Assembly: GCF_000744835.1 (NCBI RefSeq)
Contig: NZ_JQMS01000001.1
Location: 2,790,001 to 2,854,000 of the forward strand
Direction of reading: 5' to 3'
DNA length: 64,000 nucleotides
Origin: Flavobacterium sp. 83
GTDB taxonomy: Bacteria; Bacteroidota; Bacteroidia; Flavobacteriales; Flavobacteriaceae
A program made the position numbers and the translations under genes. The notes beneath the pieces were generated by a model. That model did no database searches and was not told the DNA's origin. It saw only the letters and a program-made list of their open reading frames with translations. This document shows positions 47,952 through 57,769 of this stretch, piece by piece. Numbering within the stretch: the stretch's first letter is position 1; each line of letters opens with the position of its first letter.

Positions 47952-48971
47952 ATGTTAAAGAAACTTTTATCATACTCCTTAGTTTTTATTTGCGCTGTAT
48001 CGTACGGTCAAATAGGAGGGAAGTACACTTATCAGTTTTTGAACTTGGTCACTTCACCAAGACAAGCAGCTTTAGGCGGAAAAACTGTTACCATTTATGA
48101 CGATGATTTGAATCAGGTCAATTTTAATCCAGCAACACTGAATGCGGATATGGATAACCATCTGGCTTTAAATTATGGAAGTTATTTCAAAGAAGTGACT
48201 TATGGAACAGCTTCTTATGCTTATACATATGACCGTCATTTGCAAACTTTTCAGGCTGGTGTCAATTATGTGAATTATGGTAATTTTGACGGTTATGATG
48301 AAAATGGCCAACCCACATCTACATTTACTGGAAGTGAAATTGCTCTTTCTTTAGGTTATGCGTACAATATTCCCAACACTACTATTCATTTAGGGGCGAA
48401 TGCTAAATTGATTTCGTCGACATTAGAAAGTTATAGTTCTTTTGGAGGGGCAATTGACATAGGTGCTCTTTTTATAGACGAAAGAAATGATGTGAATTGG
48501 GGTTTGGCAATACGAAATATAGGAACGCAATTTACAACCTACAATGGTACAAACGAAAAACTGCCACTTGAAATTATTGCTGGTGTTTCACAAGAATTAG
48601 AAAATGTACCCATTCGTTGGCATCTTACACTGGAAAATTTACAACAATGGAATATTGCTTTTTCTAATCCTGAAAGAGCCCAATCTTCAATTGATGGAAG
48701 TTCTACCGCCGAAAAAGTATCCGTAATAAATAATGCCTTGCGCCATGTAATTATGGGAGTAGAACTTTTTCCTAAAAAATCATTTAATATTCGATTAGGT
48801 TATAATTTTCGAAGAGCAGAAGAATTACGACTTTTGGAACAACGCAATTTTTCGGGAGTCTCTTTAGGTTTTGGATTAAAAATGAATAAATTAAAATTCA
48901 ATTATTCGTATTCCCGATATACTTTAGCAGGAAATACGAGCTTATTTGGTTTAACTATTAACTTACAATAA
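47952..48971 (+). CDS. porQ: Type IX secretion system protein PorQ
   Basis: An outer-membrane beta-barrel component linked to the type IX secretion system (with PorU, PorV, PorZ in the attachment complex). The 339-residue protein has a signal peptide (about 1-19, ending VSYGQ) and then QFLNLVTSPRQAALGG, the start typical of the PorV/PorQ family, with a barrel-like pattern to the end. It is followed eight bases later by cmk, an arrangement I recall from other flavobacteria. The host should have the rest of the system elsewhere. Confidence 0.88.
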   Translation: MLKKLLSYSLVFICAVSYGQIGGKYTYQFLNLVTSPRQAALGGKTVTIYDDDLNQVNFNPATLNADMDNHLALNYGSYFKEVTYGTASYAYTYDRHLQTFQAGVNYVNYGNFDGYDENGQPTSTFTGSEIALSLGYAYNIPNTTIHLGANAKLISSTLESYSSFGGAIDIGALFIDERNDVNWGLAIRNIGTQFTTYNGTNEKLPLEIIAGVSQELENVPIRWHLTLENLQQWNIAFSNPERAQSSIDGSSTAEKVSVINNALRHVIMGVELFPKKSFNIRLGYNFRRAEELRLLEQRNFSGVSLGFGLKMNKLKFNYSYSRYTLAGNTSLFGLTINLQ

Positions 48972-48978
48972 TATTATT

Positions 48979-49674
48979 TTGGATAAAAAAATTACCATAG
49001 CAATTGACGGATTTTCATCCACAGGGAAGAGTACATTAGCAAAACAGCTTGCAAAGCACTTGGGATATGTATATGTAGACACTGGAGCAATGTATCGTGC
49101 CGTTGCATTTTTTGCAATGCAAAATGGTTATATAAATATTGATTCTTTTGATAAAGAAACATTGATTAACAGTTTGCCAAGTATAAAATTACAGTTCAAA
49201 TTTAATTCTGATTTAGGTTTTGCCGAAATGTATTTGAATGATGTCAATGTTGAAAAGGAAATAAGAACTATCGAAGTTTCTAATTTTGTAAGCAAAGTAG
49301 CCGAAATATCTGAAGTGCGAGCCAAATTAGTGGAGCAGCAAAAAGAAATGGGTAAGGATAAAGGAATTGTTATGGACGGCAGAGATATTGGGACCATAGT
49401 TTTTCCGGATGCTGAACTTAAAATTTTTATGACGGCAGGGGCAGATACCCGAGCACAAAGACGTTTTGATGAATTACAAGAAAAAGGAGATTCAGTAACG
49501 TATGAAGAAGTATTAAAAAATGTAGAAGAGCGCGATTACATTGACACGCACCGAAAGGATTCGCCTCTAGTAATGGCAGACGATGCTATTGAAATCGATA
49601 ATTCTTACCTTACTCGTGAAGAACAATTTAAAGTTGTTTTGGATTTAGTGGATGAAGTTGTTAAAACACTTTAA
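48979..49674 (+). CDS. cmk: Cytidylate kinase, TTG start
   Basis: CMP/dCMP kinase of 231 residues with P-loop GFSSTGKST, the YVDTGAMYRA nucleotide-monophosphate segment, MDGRDIGTIVFP and RRFDELQEKG. The start is TTG at 48979 (then DKKITIAIDG), which matches the family N-terminus; no ATG is available before the P-loop. It is seven bases from the porQ stop and so probably cotranscribed. Confidence 0.94.
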   Translation: MDKKITIAIDGFSSTGKSTLAKQLAKHLGYVYVDTGAMYRAVAFFAMQNGYINIDSFDKETLINSLPSIKLQFKFNSDLGFAEMYLNDVNVEKEIRTIEVSNFVSKVAEISEVRAKLVEQQKEMGKDKGIVMDGRDIGTIVFPDAELKIFMTAGADTRAQRRFDELQEKGDSVTYEEVLKNVEERDYIDTHRKDSPLVMADDAIEIDNSYLTREEQFKVVLDLVDEVVKTL

Positions 49675-49749
49675 TCTTTTGTAGATCTCTTTTTTAATAT
49701 TAGATTTACATCTTGTTACTTTTTTAAAATTAAAAAAATAATTCATTGT

Positions 49750-51006
49750 ATGGGAATTAAAAACAGGTTGGTATTAATGAATTTCCTTCAATTTTTTATT
49801 TGGGGTTCTTGGTTGCTTACTATTGGTGCATATTGGTTTAATAACAAACATTGGTCTGGAACCGAGTTTGGGATCATATTTTCGACAATGGGAATTTCTT
49901 CGGTTTTTATGCCTGCTTTAACAGGGATTATTTCAGATCGATTTATAAATGCGGAGAAATTATATGGTTTGCTTCATTTTTTTGGTGCAGCAGCTTTATT
50001 TTACTTACCTCAAGTAGATAATCCTACTACTTTTTTCTGGGTTATGTTAGTGAATATGTTTTTCTACATGCCCACAATTTCATTGTCAATAACGGTAGCT
50101 TATAATGCATTAATTGCAAAAGATATGGATGTCGTAAAAGATTATCCGCCTATTAGAATATGGGGGACAATAGGTTTTATTATTGCACTTTGGGTAGTTA
50201 GTTTAACACATAATGAAACTTCTGCTAATCAATTTTATATTGCAGGAATTGTTTCTTTACTATTAGGAATTTATGCATTTACACTTCCTAAATGTCCTCC
50301 GATGTGTAAAGGAGAAAAAGGAACTTCTTTTACTCAAGCTTTGGGATTGAATGCTTTTGAATTGTTTAAACAGCAAAAATTTGCCATTTTCTTTATATTC
50401 TCTATGTTGTTGGGAGCTGCTTTGCAATTGACTAATGCCTATGGAGATACTTATATTCACGATTTTGCTACTGTTGATGCCTATAAAAACACTATTGCAG
50501 TAAAATACCCTGCAATAATCATGTCGATTTCGCAAGTTTCAGAAACACTGTTCATATTAGCAATTCCATTTTTCCTTAGAAAATTTGGAATTAAATATGT
50601 GATGTTGTTTAGTATGTTGGCTTGGGTATTGCGTTTTGGATTATTTGCTTTTGGAAATCCTTCAGATGGTCTTTGGATGATTATTATGTCTTGTATTGTT
50701 TACGGAATGGCATTTGACTTTTTTAATATATCTGGTTCTTTATTTGTGGAAACACAAACGGATTCAAAAATCAGAGGAAGTGCGCAAGGGATGTTTATGA
50801 TGATGGTGAACGGTTTTGGTGCATTGATTGGTAGTTTTGCGAGTGGTTTTATTATTCAAAAATATTTTACTATGGCTGATGGAAGTAAAGACTGGTTTCA
50901 TATTTGGATAACTTTTGCAGCGTATGCTTTAGTTCTTGCTATAATTTTTCCTTTTGTTTTTAAAGATAAATTTGGACCTAAAGTTTTAGGAAAAATTTAT
51001 CATTAA
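49750..51006 (+). CDS. MFS nucleoside permease (NupG-like)
   Basis: A 418-residue inner-membrane transporter with about 12 helices. It starts MGIKNRLVLMNFLQFFIWGSW (from ATG 49750), with FSTMGISSVFMPALTGIISD as the first MFS loop, resembling nucleoside:proton symporters of the NupG/XapB type. The family call is good and the substrate is inferred. It is 75 bases from cmk, a nucleotide salvage gene, which agrees with nucleoside uptake but proves nothing. Confidence 0.83.
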   Translation: MGIKNRLVLMNFLQFFIWGSWLLTIGAYWFNNKHWSGTEFGIIFSTMGISSVFMPALTGIISDRFINAEKLYGLLHFFGAAALFYLPQVDNPTTFFWVMLVNMFFYMPTISLSITVAYNALIAKDMDVVKDYPPIRIWGTIGFIIALWVVSLTHNETSANQFYIAGIVSLLLGIYAFTLPKCPPMCKGEKGTSFTQALGLNAFELFKQQKFAIFFIFSMLLGAALQLTNAYGDTYIHDFATVDAYKNTIAVKYPAIIMSISQVSETLFILAIPFFLRKFGIKYVMLFSMLAWVLRFGLFAFGNPSDGLWMIIMSCIVYGMAFDFFNISGSLFVETQTDSKIRGSAQGMFMMMVNGFGALIGSFASGFIIQKYFTMADGSKDWFHIWITFAAYALVLAIIFPFVFKDKFGPKVLGKIYH

Positions 51007-51026
51007 AATCCTTTTCTAATAAATAT

Positions 51027-51059
51027 AACCCGATAGCTTTAAGAGTTATCGGGTTTTTT
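51027..51059 (+). terminator. Terminator after the nucleoside permease gene
   Basis: Stem aacccgata (51027-51035) / tatcgggtt (51047-51055) followed by T's to 51059. Confidence 0.85.
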
Positions 51060-51087
51060 ATTGCTGAAAAATCACTGTAAAACCTAA

Positions 51088-51150
51088 CTAGCCCCGATGG
51101 AGCTGATATCCTCGTAGCGTAGAGATAAAGTCGAGAGCGGGAACCTTGCC
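51088..51150. repeat. Candidate GC-rich dispersed intergenic repeat (copy B)
   Basis: About 60 GC-rich bases from ctagccccgatggagctgat to gagagcgggaaccttgcc, in an AT-rich gap before rpsA. They code for nothing. The wording matches a repeat type I recall in Flavobacterium intergenic regions and is partly similar, in reverse orientation, to the element at 20513. Confidence 0.5.
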
Positions 51151-51209
51151 TACAAAAAAGCCGATTAATTTGCTCCTGATTCTCAATTGATTATCTTATC
51201 TGTAAAATT

Positions 51210-51239
51210 TTGCAGTTTAAGATAAATGTGTTACTTTTG
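51210..51239 (+). promoter_or_regulatory. Bacteroidota-type promoter of rpsA
   Basis: TTG at 51210-51212, a 19-base spacer and TACTTTTG at 51232-51239. Box and spacing are the same as at rRNA promoter P1, as expected for a strong growth-linked promoter. Confidence 0.8.
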
Positions 51240-51245
51240 CAGTCC

Positions 51246-51358
51246 TTTTGGTGAATAAGAGTTTCCTTTAGGGTTCAACTAATTATACAAACAACTTCTG
51301 TTGTTTTCTAGCACATTAAGAAACTCGAGAGAATACAGAATACAAATTTTTAATCAGC
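51246..51358 (+). promoter_or_regulatory. Structured 5' leader of rpsA
   Basis: The leader of about 113 nt can fold with an outer stem gagtttc (51259-51265) / gaaactc (51320-51326) enclosing a hairpin aaacaac-ttct-gttgttt (51289-51306). Ribosomal protein S1 controls its own mRNA in E. coli, so this may be an autoregulatory target; that is inference. Confidence 0.45.
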
Positions 51359-53143
51359 ATGTCTGAACAAGTAAAATCACAAGAAGAGTTTTTAGCAAAT
51401 TTTAACTGGCACAATTTCGAAGAAGGTATTGATGCTGTTGATGAGAAAAACTTATTAGAATTCGAAGAACTAGTTTCAAAAACATTTATCGCTACTGATC
51501 AAGAAGAAGTGGTTGATGGTGTAGTTGTTAGAATTACAGATAGAGACGTTATCGTTGATATCAACGCAAAATCGGAAGGTGTTATTTCATTGAACGAATT
51601 CCGTTACAACCCAGCCTTAAAAGTAGGTGATACTGTTGAAGTATTAATTGACATCCGTGAGGACAAAACTGGTCAATTAGTATTATCTCACAGAAAAGCA
51701 CGTACTATCAAATCATGGGATAGAGTTATTTCGGCTAACGAAACAGGAGAAATCGTTAATGGTTTTGTAAAATGCAGAACTAAAGGTGGTATGATCGTTG
51801 ACGTTTTCGGAATTGAAGCTTTCTTACCAGGATCTCAAATTGATGTTAAACCAATTAGAGACTACGATGTATATGTAAACAAAATGATGGAATTCAAAGT
51901 GGTAAAAATTAACCACGAATTCAAAAATGTTGTTGTTTCTCATAAAGCGCTTATTGAAGCGGATATCGAAATCCAGAAAAAAGAAATCATCGGTCAATTA
52001 CAAAAAGGACAAGTATTAGAAGGTGTTGTTAAAAACATTACTTCTTATGGTGTCTTTATTGACTTAGGTGGAGTTGATGGATTAATTCACATTACTGACC
52101 TTTCTTGGAGTCGTATTAACCACCCAAGTGAAGTTCTTGAATTAGACCAAAAATTAAATGTTGTAATCCTTGATTTCGATGATGAGAAAACAAGAATTCA
52201 ATTAGGATTGAAACAATTAAACGCTCACCCTTGGGATGCTCTAGATGCTAAATTAGCAATTGGAGACAAAGTAAAAGGTAAAGTAGTTGTAATCGCTGAT
52301 TACGGTGCTTTCATCGAAGTTGCTGAAGGTGTTGAAGGTTTAATCCACGTTTCTGAAATGTCTTGGTCTACTCATTTACGTTCTGCTCAAGATTTCGTAA
52401 AAGTAGGTGATGTTGTTGAAGCTGTTATCTTAACATTAGATAGAGATGACCGTAAAATGTCATTAGGTATCAAACAATTGTCTCAAGATCCTTGGACTGA
52501 TATCACTGCTAAATACCCAGTAGGTTCTAAACATACAGGTATCGTTAGAAACTTTACAAACTTTGGAATTTTCGTAGAATTAGAAGAAGGAATTGATGGA
52601 TTAATTTACATCTCTGACTTATCTTGGACTAAGAAAATCAAGCATCCATCTGAATTTGTAAACGTTGGTGAAAAACTTGATGTAGTAGTATTAGAATTAG
52701 ATGTTGACGGACGTAAATTATCTTTAGGTCACAAACAAACTACTGCTAATCCTTGGGATCAGTATGAAGATTCTTTCGCTGTAGGAACTATCCACAACGG
52801 TGAAATTTCTGAAATTGTTGACAAAGGAGCTACTGTAGAATTCGGAGATGATATCGTTGCTTTCATTCCTACTCGTCACCTTGAAAAAGAAGACGGTAAG
52901 AAATTGAAAAAAGGTGAATCAGCTGATTTCAAAGTAATTGAATTCAACAAAGAATTCAAAAGAGTAGTTGCATCTCACACTGCTATCTTCCGTGAAGAAG
53001 AAGAGAAAAATGTGAAAACAGCGACTGAAAATACTTCTAGTTCATCTAACTCTTCTACAAATGCACCAGCTGCAACTTTAGGAGACAACAATGATGTATT
53101 AGCAGCATTGAAAGCTAAAATGGAAAAGTCAGAGAAAAAATAA
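51359..53143 (+). CDS. rpsA: 30S ribosomal protein S1
   Basis: A 594-residue RNA-binding protein of the small subunit with consecutive S1 (OB-fold) domains. The clearest repeats are GQVLEGVVKNITSYGVFIDL, GDKVKGKVVVIADYGAFIEV and GSKHTGIVRNFTNFGIFVEL, each followed by a HISDLSW-like segment. The N-terminal domains are more diverged. The last 40 residues are Ser/Asn/Thr-rich with a short lysine-rich end. Single gene with a strong promoter, a leader and a terminator. Confidence 0.96.
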   Translation: MSEQVKSQEEFLANFNWHNFEEGIDAVDEKNLLEFEELVSKTFIATDQEEVVDGVVVRITDRDVIVDINAKSEGVISLNEFRYNPALKVGDTVEVLIDIREDKTGQLVLSHRKARTIKSWDRVISANETGEIVNGFVKCRTKGGMIVDVFGIEAFLPGSQIDVKPIRDYDVYVNKMMEFKVVKINHEFKNVVVSHKALIEADIEIQKKEIIGQLQKGQVLEGVVKNITSYGVFIDLGGVDGLIHITDLSWSRINHPSEVLELDQKLNVVILDFDDEKTRIQLGLKQLNAHPWDALDAKLAIGDKVKGKVVVIADYGAFIEVAEGVEGLIHVSEMSWSTHLRSAQDFVKVGDVVEAVILTLDRDDRKMSLGIKQLSQDPWTDITAKYPVGSKHTGIVRNFTNFGIFVELEEGIDGLIYISDLSWTKKIKHPSEFVNVGEKLDVVVLELDVDGRKLSLGHKQTTANPWDQYEDSFAVGTIHNGEISEIVDKGATVEFGDDIVAFIPTRHLEKEDGKKLKKGESADFKVIEFNKEFKRVVASHTAIFREEEEKNVKTATENTSSSSNSSTNAPAATLGDNNDVLAALKAKMEKSEKK

Positions 53144-53167
53144 TTTCTTGAAACTTTTTGAATAGAG

Positions 53168-53198
53168 AAAGCCCCGCAATTTGCGGGGCTTTTTTTTG
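53168..53198 (+). terminator. Terminator after rpsA
   Basis: Ten-bp stem aaagccccgc (53168-53177) / gcggggcttt (53183-53192) with T-run. Very strong. Confidence 0.93.
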
Positions 53199-53242
53199 TT
53201 TAAGAGTTTATTATTATGAAGAATAACTGAACTTCTAGATTT

Positions 53243-54190
53243 TTATAAACTATTCTTCCATTCCTGAAAATCAGGTTCTACATAAAGCCACTTTACTTCG
53301 GGTCTTAAGCTTCTAAGTTCTTTTTCAAAATTATTAATCAATTGGCTTATGGATTGTGTAGTTAGATCTGGACTACATTTTATTTTTACACAAACTAAAA
53401 CTTCTCCTGGACCTTGTTGAATGGTTCTGCAATTTATAACCTGAGTAATATTTGGCTCTTTTTCTATTATTGCTTCAATAGTTTCTAGAATGATTATATC
53501 TGCGCTTTCACCAATTAATAGCGATTTTACTTCAACGGCAAGAAAAACGGCTACCAAAATCAGTACTACACCAATCGCAAGTGAACCTATGGCATCATAA
53601 CGACTATCTCCAGTATAATAAGAAATTAGCAAGGCAATTATTGCTAAAATTAAACCTAAGACGGCTGCAGAATTCTCGCCAAATATGACAATCAAATCAC
53701 TGTCCTTTGTGGTGCGTAAATAACTAAAAAAACTACTGCCTCCTTTTCTTTTATTTAGTTCCAAAATATTGGAAAAAGTTGCGTAACCTTCTAAAGCTAT
53801 TGAAAATAACAAAACTCCAATTCCCCATGCGATTTCGTGAACAGGTTCGGGGTTATTGTATTTGTGAATTCCCTCGTAAATAGAAAACATTCCTCCAATA
53901 GAAAATAGGAGCATGGCTACCATAAATGACCAGAAATAAACTGATTTTCCATATCCAAAAGGATGTTGAGTATCTGCTGGTCGTCTGGCTTGTTTTACAC
54001 CTAATAATAATAGTAATTGATTAGCACAATCAGCAGATGAATGGATAGTTTCTGCCAGCATTGCTCCGGAACCAGTCATAAAAGCTGCAAATCCTTTTGA
54101 AATTACAATCACAACATTCACTATTAGACTTTGAATAATATGATGTGAACCATTAACAACCTTAGTAGCCTCTTTAGAATTTTGATCCAT
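53243..54190 (-). CDS. Cation diffusion facilitator (CDF) transporter
   Basis: A 315-residue inner-membrane divalent-metal exporter with about six helices and a C-terminal cytoplasmic domain (about 230-315). The metal site is suggested by AETIHSSADCANQLLLLLG in helix 2 and by YDAIGSLAIG in helix 5; the loop motif RPADTQHPFGYGKSVYFW is typical of the family. Metals could be zinc, iron, cobalt or manganese. It stands alone, convergent with rpsA. Confidence 0.9.
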   Translation of the reverse strand: MDQNSKEATKVVNGSHHIIQSLIVNVVIVISKGFAAFMTGSGAMLAETIHSSADCANQLLLLLGVKQARRPADTQHPFGYGKSVYFWSFMVAMLLFSIGGMFSIYEGIHKYNNPEPVHEIAWGIGVLLFSIALEGYATFSNILELNKRKGGSSFFSYLRTTKDSDLIVIFGENSAAVLGLILAIIALLISYYTGDSRYDAIGSLAIGVVLILVAVFLAVEVKSLLIGESADIIILETIEAIIEKEPNITQVINCRTIQQGPGEVLVCVKIKCSPDLTTQSISQLINNFEKELRSLRPEVKWLYVEPDFQEWKNSL

Positions 54191-54404
54191 TGTGTTTTTA
54201 ATTTAAAAAATATAAAAATAAGGATATAATGATTAATCAAATGGTTATTTTCTGAAAATATAGCTGAGAAAAATTTTCACAAATAAAATCATCACACATA
54301 TATATTATTGAAATTCAATTATTTAAGAAAAACTTTCATTTTTTTAAAACTAAAAGAAATCTTACTGCGTAAATGCATTTATATAACTTAATAAAATAAA
54401 TTTT

Positions 54405-54959
54405 ATGAAAACTAGAAAATTTTTATCGATTGCATTTTTTACATTAGTATTTGGAGCTACTTCTTTCGCTCAAAAAACTGTTATGGTTGGTGGAGCTGCA
54501 ATGTATCCAACTAAAAATATTGTTGAAAATGCAGTAAATTCTAAAGATCATACTACACTAGTTGCAGCAGTTAAAGCTGCAGGTTTAGTCGAAACTTTAC
54601 AAAGCAAAGGCCCATTCACCGTTTTTGCCCCAACAAATGCCGCGTTTGATAAATTACCAAAAGGTACAGTTGAAACATTATTGAAACCTGAAAATTTAAA
54701 AATGTTGCAAACAATTCTTACCTACCACGTAGTAACAGGAAAAATGAATGCCTCAGACATTGCTAAAGCAATTAAAATGGGAAAAGGAAAAGCAACTTTG
54801 AAAACTGTTAGCGGTGGAACTTTGACTGCTTGGATGAAAGGAAAAGAATTATACATTACTGATGAAAATAATAATTCTGCTAAAGTTACAATTGCCGATG
54901 TGAACCAATCTAATGGTGTGATTCATGTAATTGATGCAGTTGTATTGCCAAAACAATAA
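54405..54959 (+). CDS. Fasciclin domain protein, exported
   Basis: A 184-residue protein with a signal peptide (MKTRKFLSIAFFTLVFGATSFA) and one fasciclin (FAS1) domain at about 45-183. It shows KGPFTVFAPTNAAFDKLP (H1 motif), ILTYHVVTGK and the final NGVIHVIDAVVLP (H2 motif). FAS1 domains mediate adhesion or binding of extracellular material. It ends in a strong terminator. Confidence 0.93.
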   Translation: MKTRKFLSIAFFTLVFGATSFAQKTVMVGGAAMYPTKNIVENAVNSKDHTTLVAAVKAAGLVETLQSKGPFTVFAPTNAAFDKLPKGTVETLLKPENLKMLQTILTYHVVTGKMNASDIAKAIKMGKGKATLKTVSGGTLTAWMKGKELYITDENNNSAKVTIADVNQSNGVIHVIDAVVLPKQ

Positions 54960-54991
54960 TTTTTTTAATTAGAGGTTGGAAGTTGTTTATT

Positions 54992-55023
54992 AAAAAAGTC
55001 CTGTAATTATACAGGACTTTTTT
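54992..55023 (+). terminator. Terminator after the fasciclin gene
   Basis: A 14-bp stem aaaaaagtcctgta (54992-55005) / tacaggactttttt (55010-55023) with a 4-nt loop. Confidence 0.93.
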
Positions 55024-55029
55024 GTGAAA

Positions 55030-55067
55030 AAAAAATCCCAATTCTAGATTCAGAATTGGGATTTTTT
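55030..55067 (-). terminator. Terminator after pheT
   Basis: A 16-bp stem aaaaaatcccaattct (55030-55045) / its complement (55052-55067), serving pheT on the minus strand. The two adjacent terminators face each other. Confidence 0.93.
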
Positions 55068-55085
55068 AATAGAATAAAATAGGCT

Positions 55086-57506
55086 TTATCTTAGGCTCGC
55101 TCCAAGCTCTGTTTCAAAATTATTTTGCAATTTACTCATGATTTTATCAATTTGAGCATCAGTTAACGTTTTTGAATTATCTTGAATAGTAAAGCTTAAG
55201 GCGTATGATTTTTTACCTTCGGGAAGATTTTGACCTTCATAAACATCAAATAGGTTGATGTCTTTCAATAGTGATTTCTCCGTTTGACGTGCAATATTGT
55301 AAATACTGTCATAAGTTATGTTTTGGTCAATTAGTAAAGCTAAATCTCTGCGAACTTCAGGGTATTTAGGAATTTCAGTATATTTTATTTTGGTTGAAAT
55401 TAATTTCAAAATTAAAGCCCAGTTGAAATCAGCAAAAAATACTTCTTGTTTTATTCCAAAATGTTTTAAGATTGATTTTTTAACAACTCCTAGTTCTACT
55501 ATTATGTCCTGACCAAATCCAATTGCAATTCCTTCAGAAAATACATCAGAAGTTACTGGTAAATTTTGTGTTTTTTCAATGCCTAATCTAGAAAGTATAC
55601 CGTTTATATATCCTTTGAATAAAAAGAAATCCGATGGTTTTTGACCACTAGTCCAATTTTCTTTGTTTCTGTTTCCAGAAAGAAATAAAGTTAAGTGTTT
55701 GTGTTCTTCATAACCTGAAGGAAAATTATGGTATGATTTTCCAAATTCAAATAATTTTAAATCAGCATTTTTACGATTAATATTATAGGATATGGCTTCT
55801 AGTCCTGAGAATAATAAAGACTGACGCATTGTTGCTAAATCATTGCTCAAAGGATTAAGCATTGTTACATTATGAGCTGAATCTAGTACATCAGAAAGCT
55901 CAACATACGATGCAGTAGTCAATGAATTAGCCATCATTTCATTAAATCCTTGAGAATTTAATTGTGTAGCAATTGTATTTTGTATTTTATAATCCTCGTT
56001 TCTTGGGGAATTCGAAACAGTTGCATTTAGTTTTTTTGAAAAATTAATGTTGTTGTATCCATAAACTCTCAAAATTTCCTCAATAACATCAATTTCTCTT
56101 TGTACGTCAACTCGATAAGCAGGAATTGTTAATCCTAATCCGGCATCAGAAACGCTATTTACTTTTATATCTAATGAAACTAATATTTTCTTAATAGTAT
56201 CTTTTGGTAATTCTTGGCCAATAATTTTAGCTACTTTACTGAAGTTTAAAAACACAGTGAAATCTTCTATTTTCTTTGGGTAGACATTAATAAGATCCGA
56301 AGTTATTTCTCCACCTGCTACTTCTTGAATCAATAAAGCCGCACGCTTTAATGCATATTCAGTAATAGTAGGATCGATTCCTCTTTCAAATCTAAAAGAA
56401 GCATCGGTGTTTAATTGATGTCTTTTGGCAGTTTTACGAATACTTACAGGATTAAAATAAGCACTTTCTAAGAAAATTGAATTTGTATTTTCTGATACTC
56501 CAGATTTTTTTCCACCAAAAACCCCTGCAATACACAATGGTCCTTTTTCATCACAAATCATTAAATCTTCCTCGTGTAATGTTCTTTCAACATCGTCAAG
56601 AGTTATGAATTTTGTTCCTGCAGTCAGCGTTTTTACAATTATTTTTCCATTTATTTTTGAAGCATCAAAAGCATGAAGCGGTTGACCTAATTCATGTAAA
56701 ACATAATTAGTTACATCGACAATATTATTTTTTGGATTTATTCCAATCGCTTTCAATCTGTTTTGCAACCAAGCTGGAGATGGTTTTACTTCAATTCCAG
56801 AAATAGTTACTCCACAATATCTAGGAGCAAGTTTAGGTTCTTTTACATCAATATCAATTTTCAAAGTTCTTTTGTCCACTCTGAAATTACTCACTGAAGG
56901 TGTAATTAACTCAACGTTTACACCACTTTGTAGCATTCCGGCTCTTAAATCACGTGCTGTTCCTAAATGGCTCATTGCATCGGCACGATTGGGTGTTAGT
57001 CCAATTTCGAAAACTTCGTCATTTTCAATTTTGAAAACTTTAGCAGCAGGAGTTCCAGGTGCTAATGATTCGTCTAATATCATAATTCCGTCATGGCTTT
57101 CACCAAGACCTAACTCATCTTCGGCGCATATCATACCGTGACTTTCCTGTCCGCGTATTTTTCCTTTTTTTATAGAAAAAGCGATTCCGTCTTTATCGTA
57201 TAATACAGTACCAATTGTAGCAACTGGAACTTTTTGTCCCGCTGCGACGTTGCTGGCTCCACATACAATTTGTACAGGAATACCATTGCCTAAATCGACA
57301 GTGGTTATTTTTAATCTGTCAGCATCCGGATGTTGTATGCAAGTAAGTACATGTCCAACAACGATACCTTCTAATCCGCCTTTTACCGATTGGTATTTTT
57401 CAACAATTTCGACTTCCAGACCTAAATCTGTTAGCAAAGCTGCTGTTTCTTCGGATTTCCAGTCTATTTTAATGAATTGTTTTAACCAGTTGTAAGATAT
57501 TTTCAT
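55086..57506 (-). CDS. pheT: Phenylalanyl-tRNA synthetase beta subunit
   Basis: An 806-residue subunit of the heterotetrameric synthetase. In order: the N-terminal B1 domain starting MKISYNWLKQFIKIDW, an inserted tRNA-binding (EMAP-like) domain (about 40-155, VGHVLTCIQHPDADRLKITT), B3/B4 (VDVTNYVLHELGQPLHAFDA), B5 (LGLTIPAYRVDVQREIDVIE), the catalytic-like core and the C-terminal anticodon-binding domain (about 710-806). Complete. The alpha subunit (pheS) is not adjacent, a common arrangement. Confidence 0.95.
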   Translation of the reverse strand: MKISYNWLKQFIKIDWKSEETAALLTDLGLEVEIVEKYQSVKGGLEGIVVGHVLTCIQHPDADRLKITTVDLGNGIPVQIVCGASNVAAGQKVPVATIGTVLYDKDGIAFSIKKGKIRGQESHGMICAEDELGLGESHDGIMILDESLAPGTPAAKVFKIENDEVFEIGLTPNRADAMSHLGTARDLRAGMLQSGVNVELITPSVSNFRVDKRTLKIDIDVKEPKLAPRYCGVTISGIEVKPSPAWLQNRLKAIGINPKNNIVDVTNYVLHELGQPLHAFDASKINGKIIVKTLTAGTKFITLDDVERTLHEEDLMICDEKGPLCIAGVFGGKKSGVSENTNSIFLESAYFNPVSIRKTAKRHQLNTDASFRFERGIDPTITEYALKRAALLIQEVAGGEITSDLINVYPKKIEDFTVFLNFSKVAKIIGQELPKDTIKKILVSLDIKVNSVSDAGLGLTIPAYRVDVQREIDVIEEILRVYGYNNINFSKKLNATVSNSPRNEDYKIQNTIATQLNSQGFNEMMANSLTTASYVELSDVLDSAHNVTMLNPLSNDLATMRQSLLFSGLEAISYNINRKNADLKLFEFGKSYHNFPSGYEEHKHLTLFLSGNRNKENWTSGQKPSDFFLFKGYINGILSRLGIEKTQNLPVTSDVFSEGIAIGFGQDIIVELGVVKKSILKHFGIKQEVFFADFNWALILKLISTKIKYTEIPKYPEVRRDLALLIDQNITYDSIYNIARQTEKSLLKDINLFDVYEGQNLPEGKKSYALSFTIQDNSKTLTDAQIDKIMSKLQNNFETELGASLR

Positions 57507-57769
57507 CAGTCAATTTTAATAAGATGCAAATATAAGGATTGCAGGTTGTAGTAAGAAACAATTTTTTTGGTTTTTTATAACTGATTCGCCACATTTCAAT
57601 GGTCTTAAAAATGACAATTTGACAATATTCGGTATGAATATATATGAATAAAATAATAAAATAACGTTAAAAAAACATATATGAAAATTTAATGCTACTA
57701 GTTGAATGAATTGTGCTATTCTAATAATAAATAGGAGACTATTTTTGATAAAATTAAATTTATTAAGAC

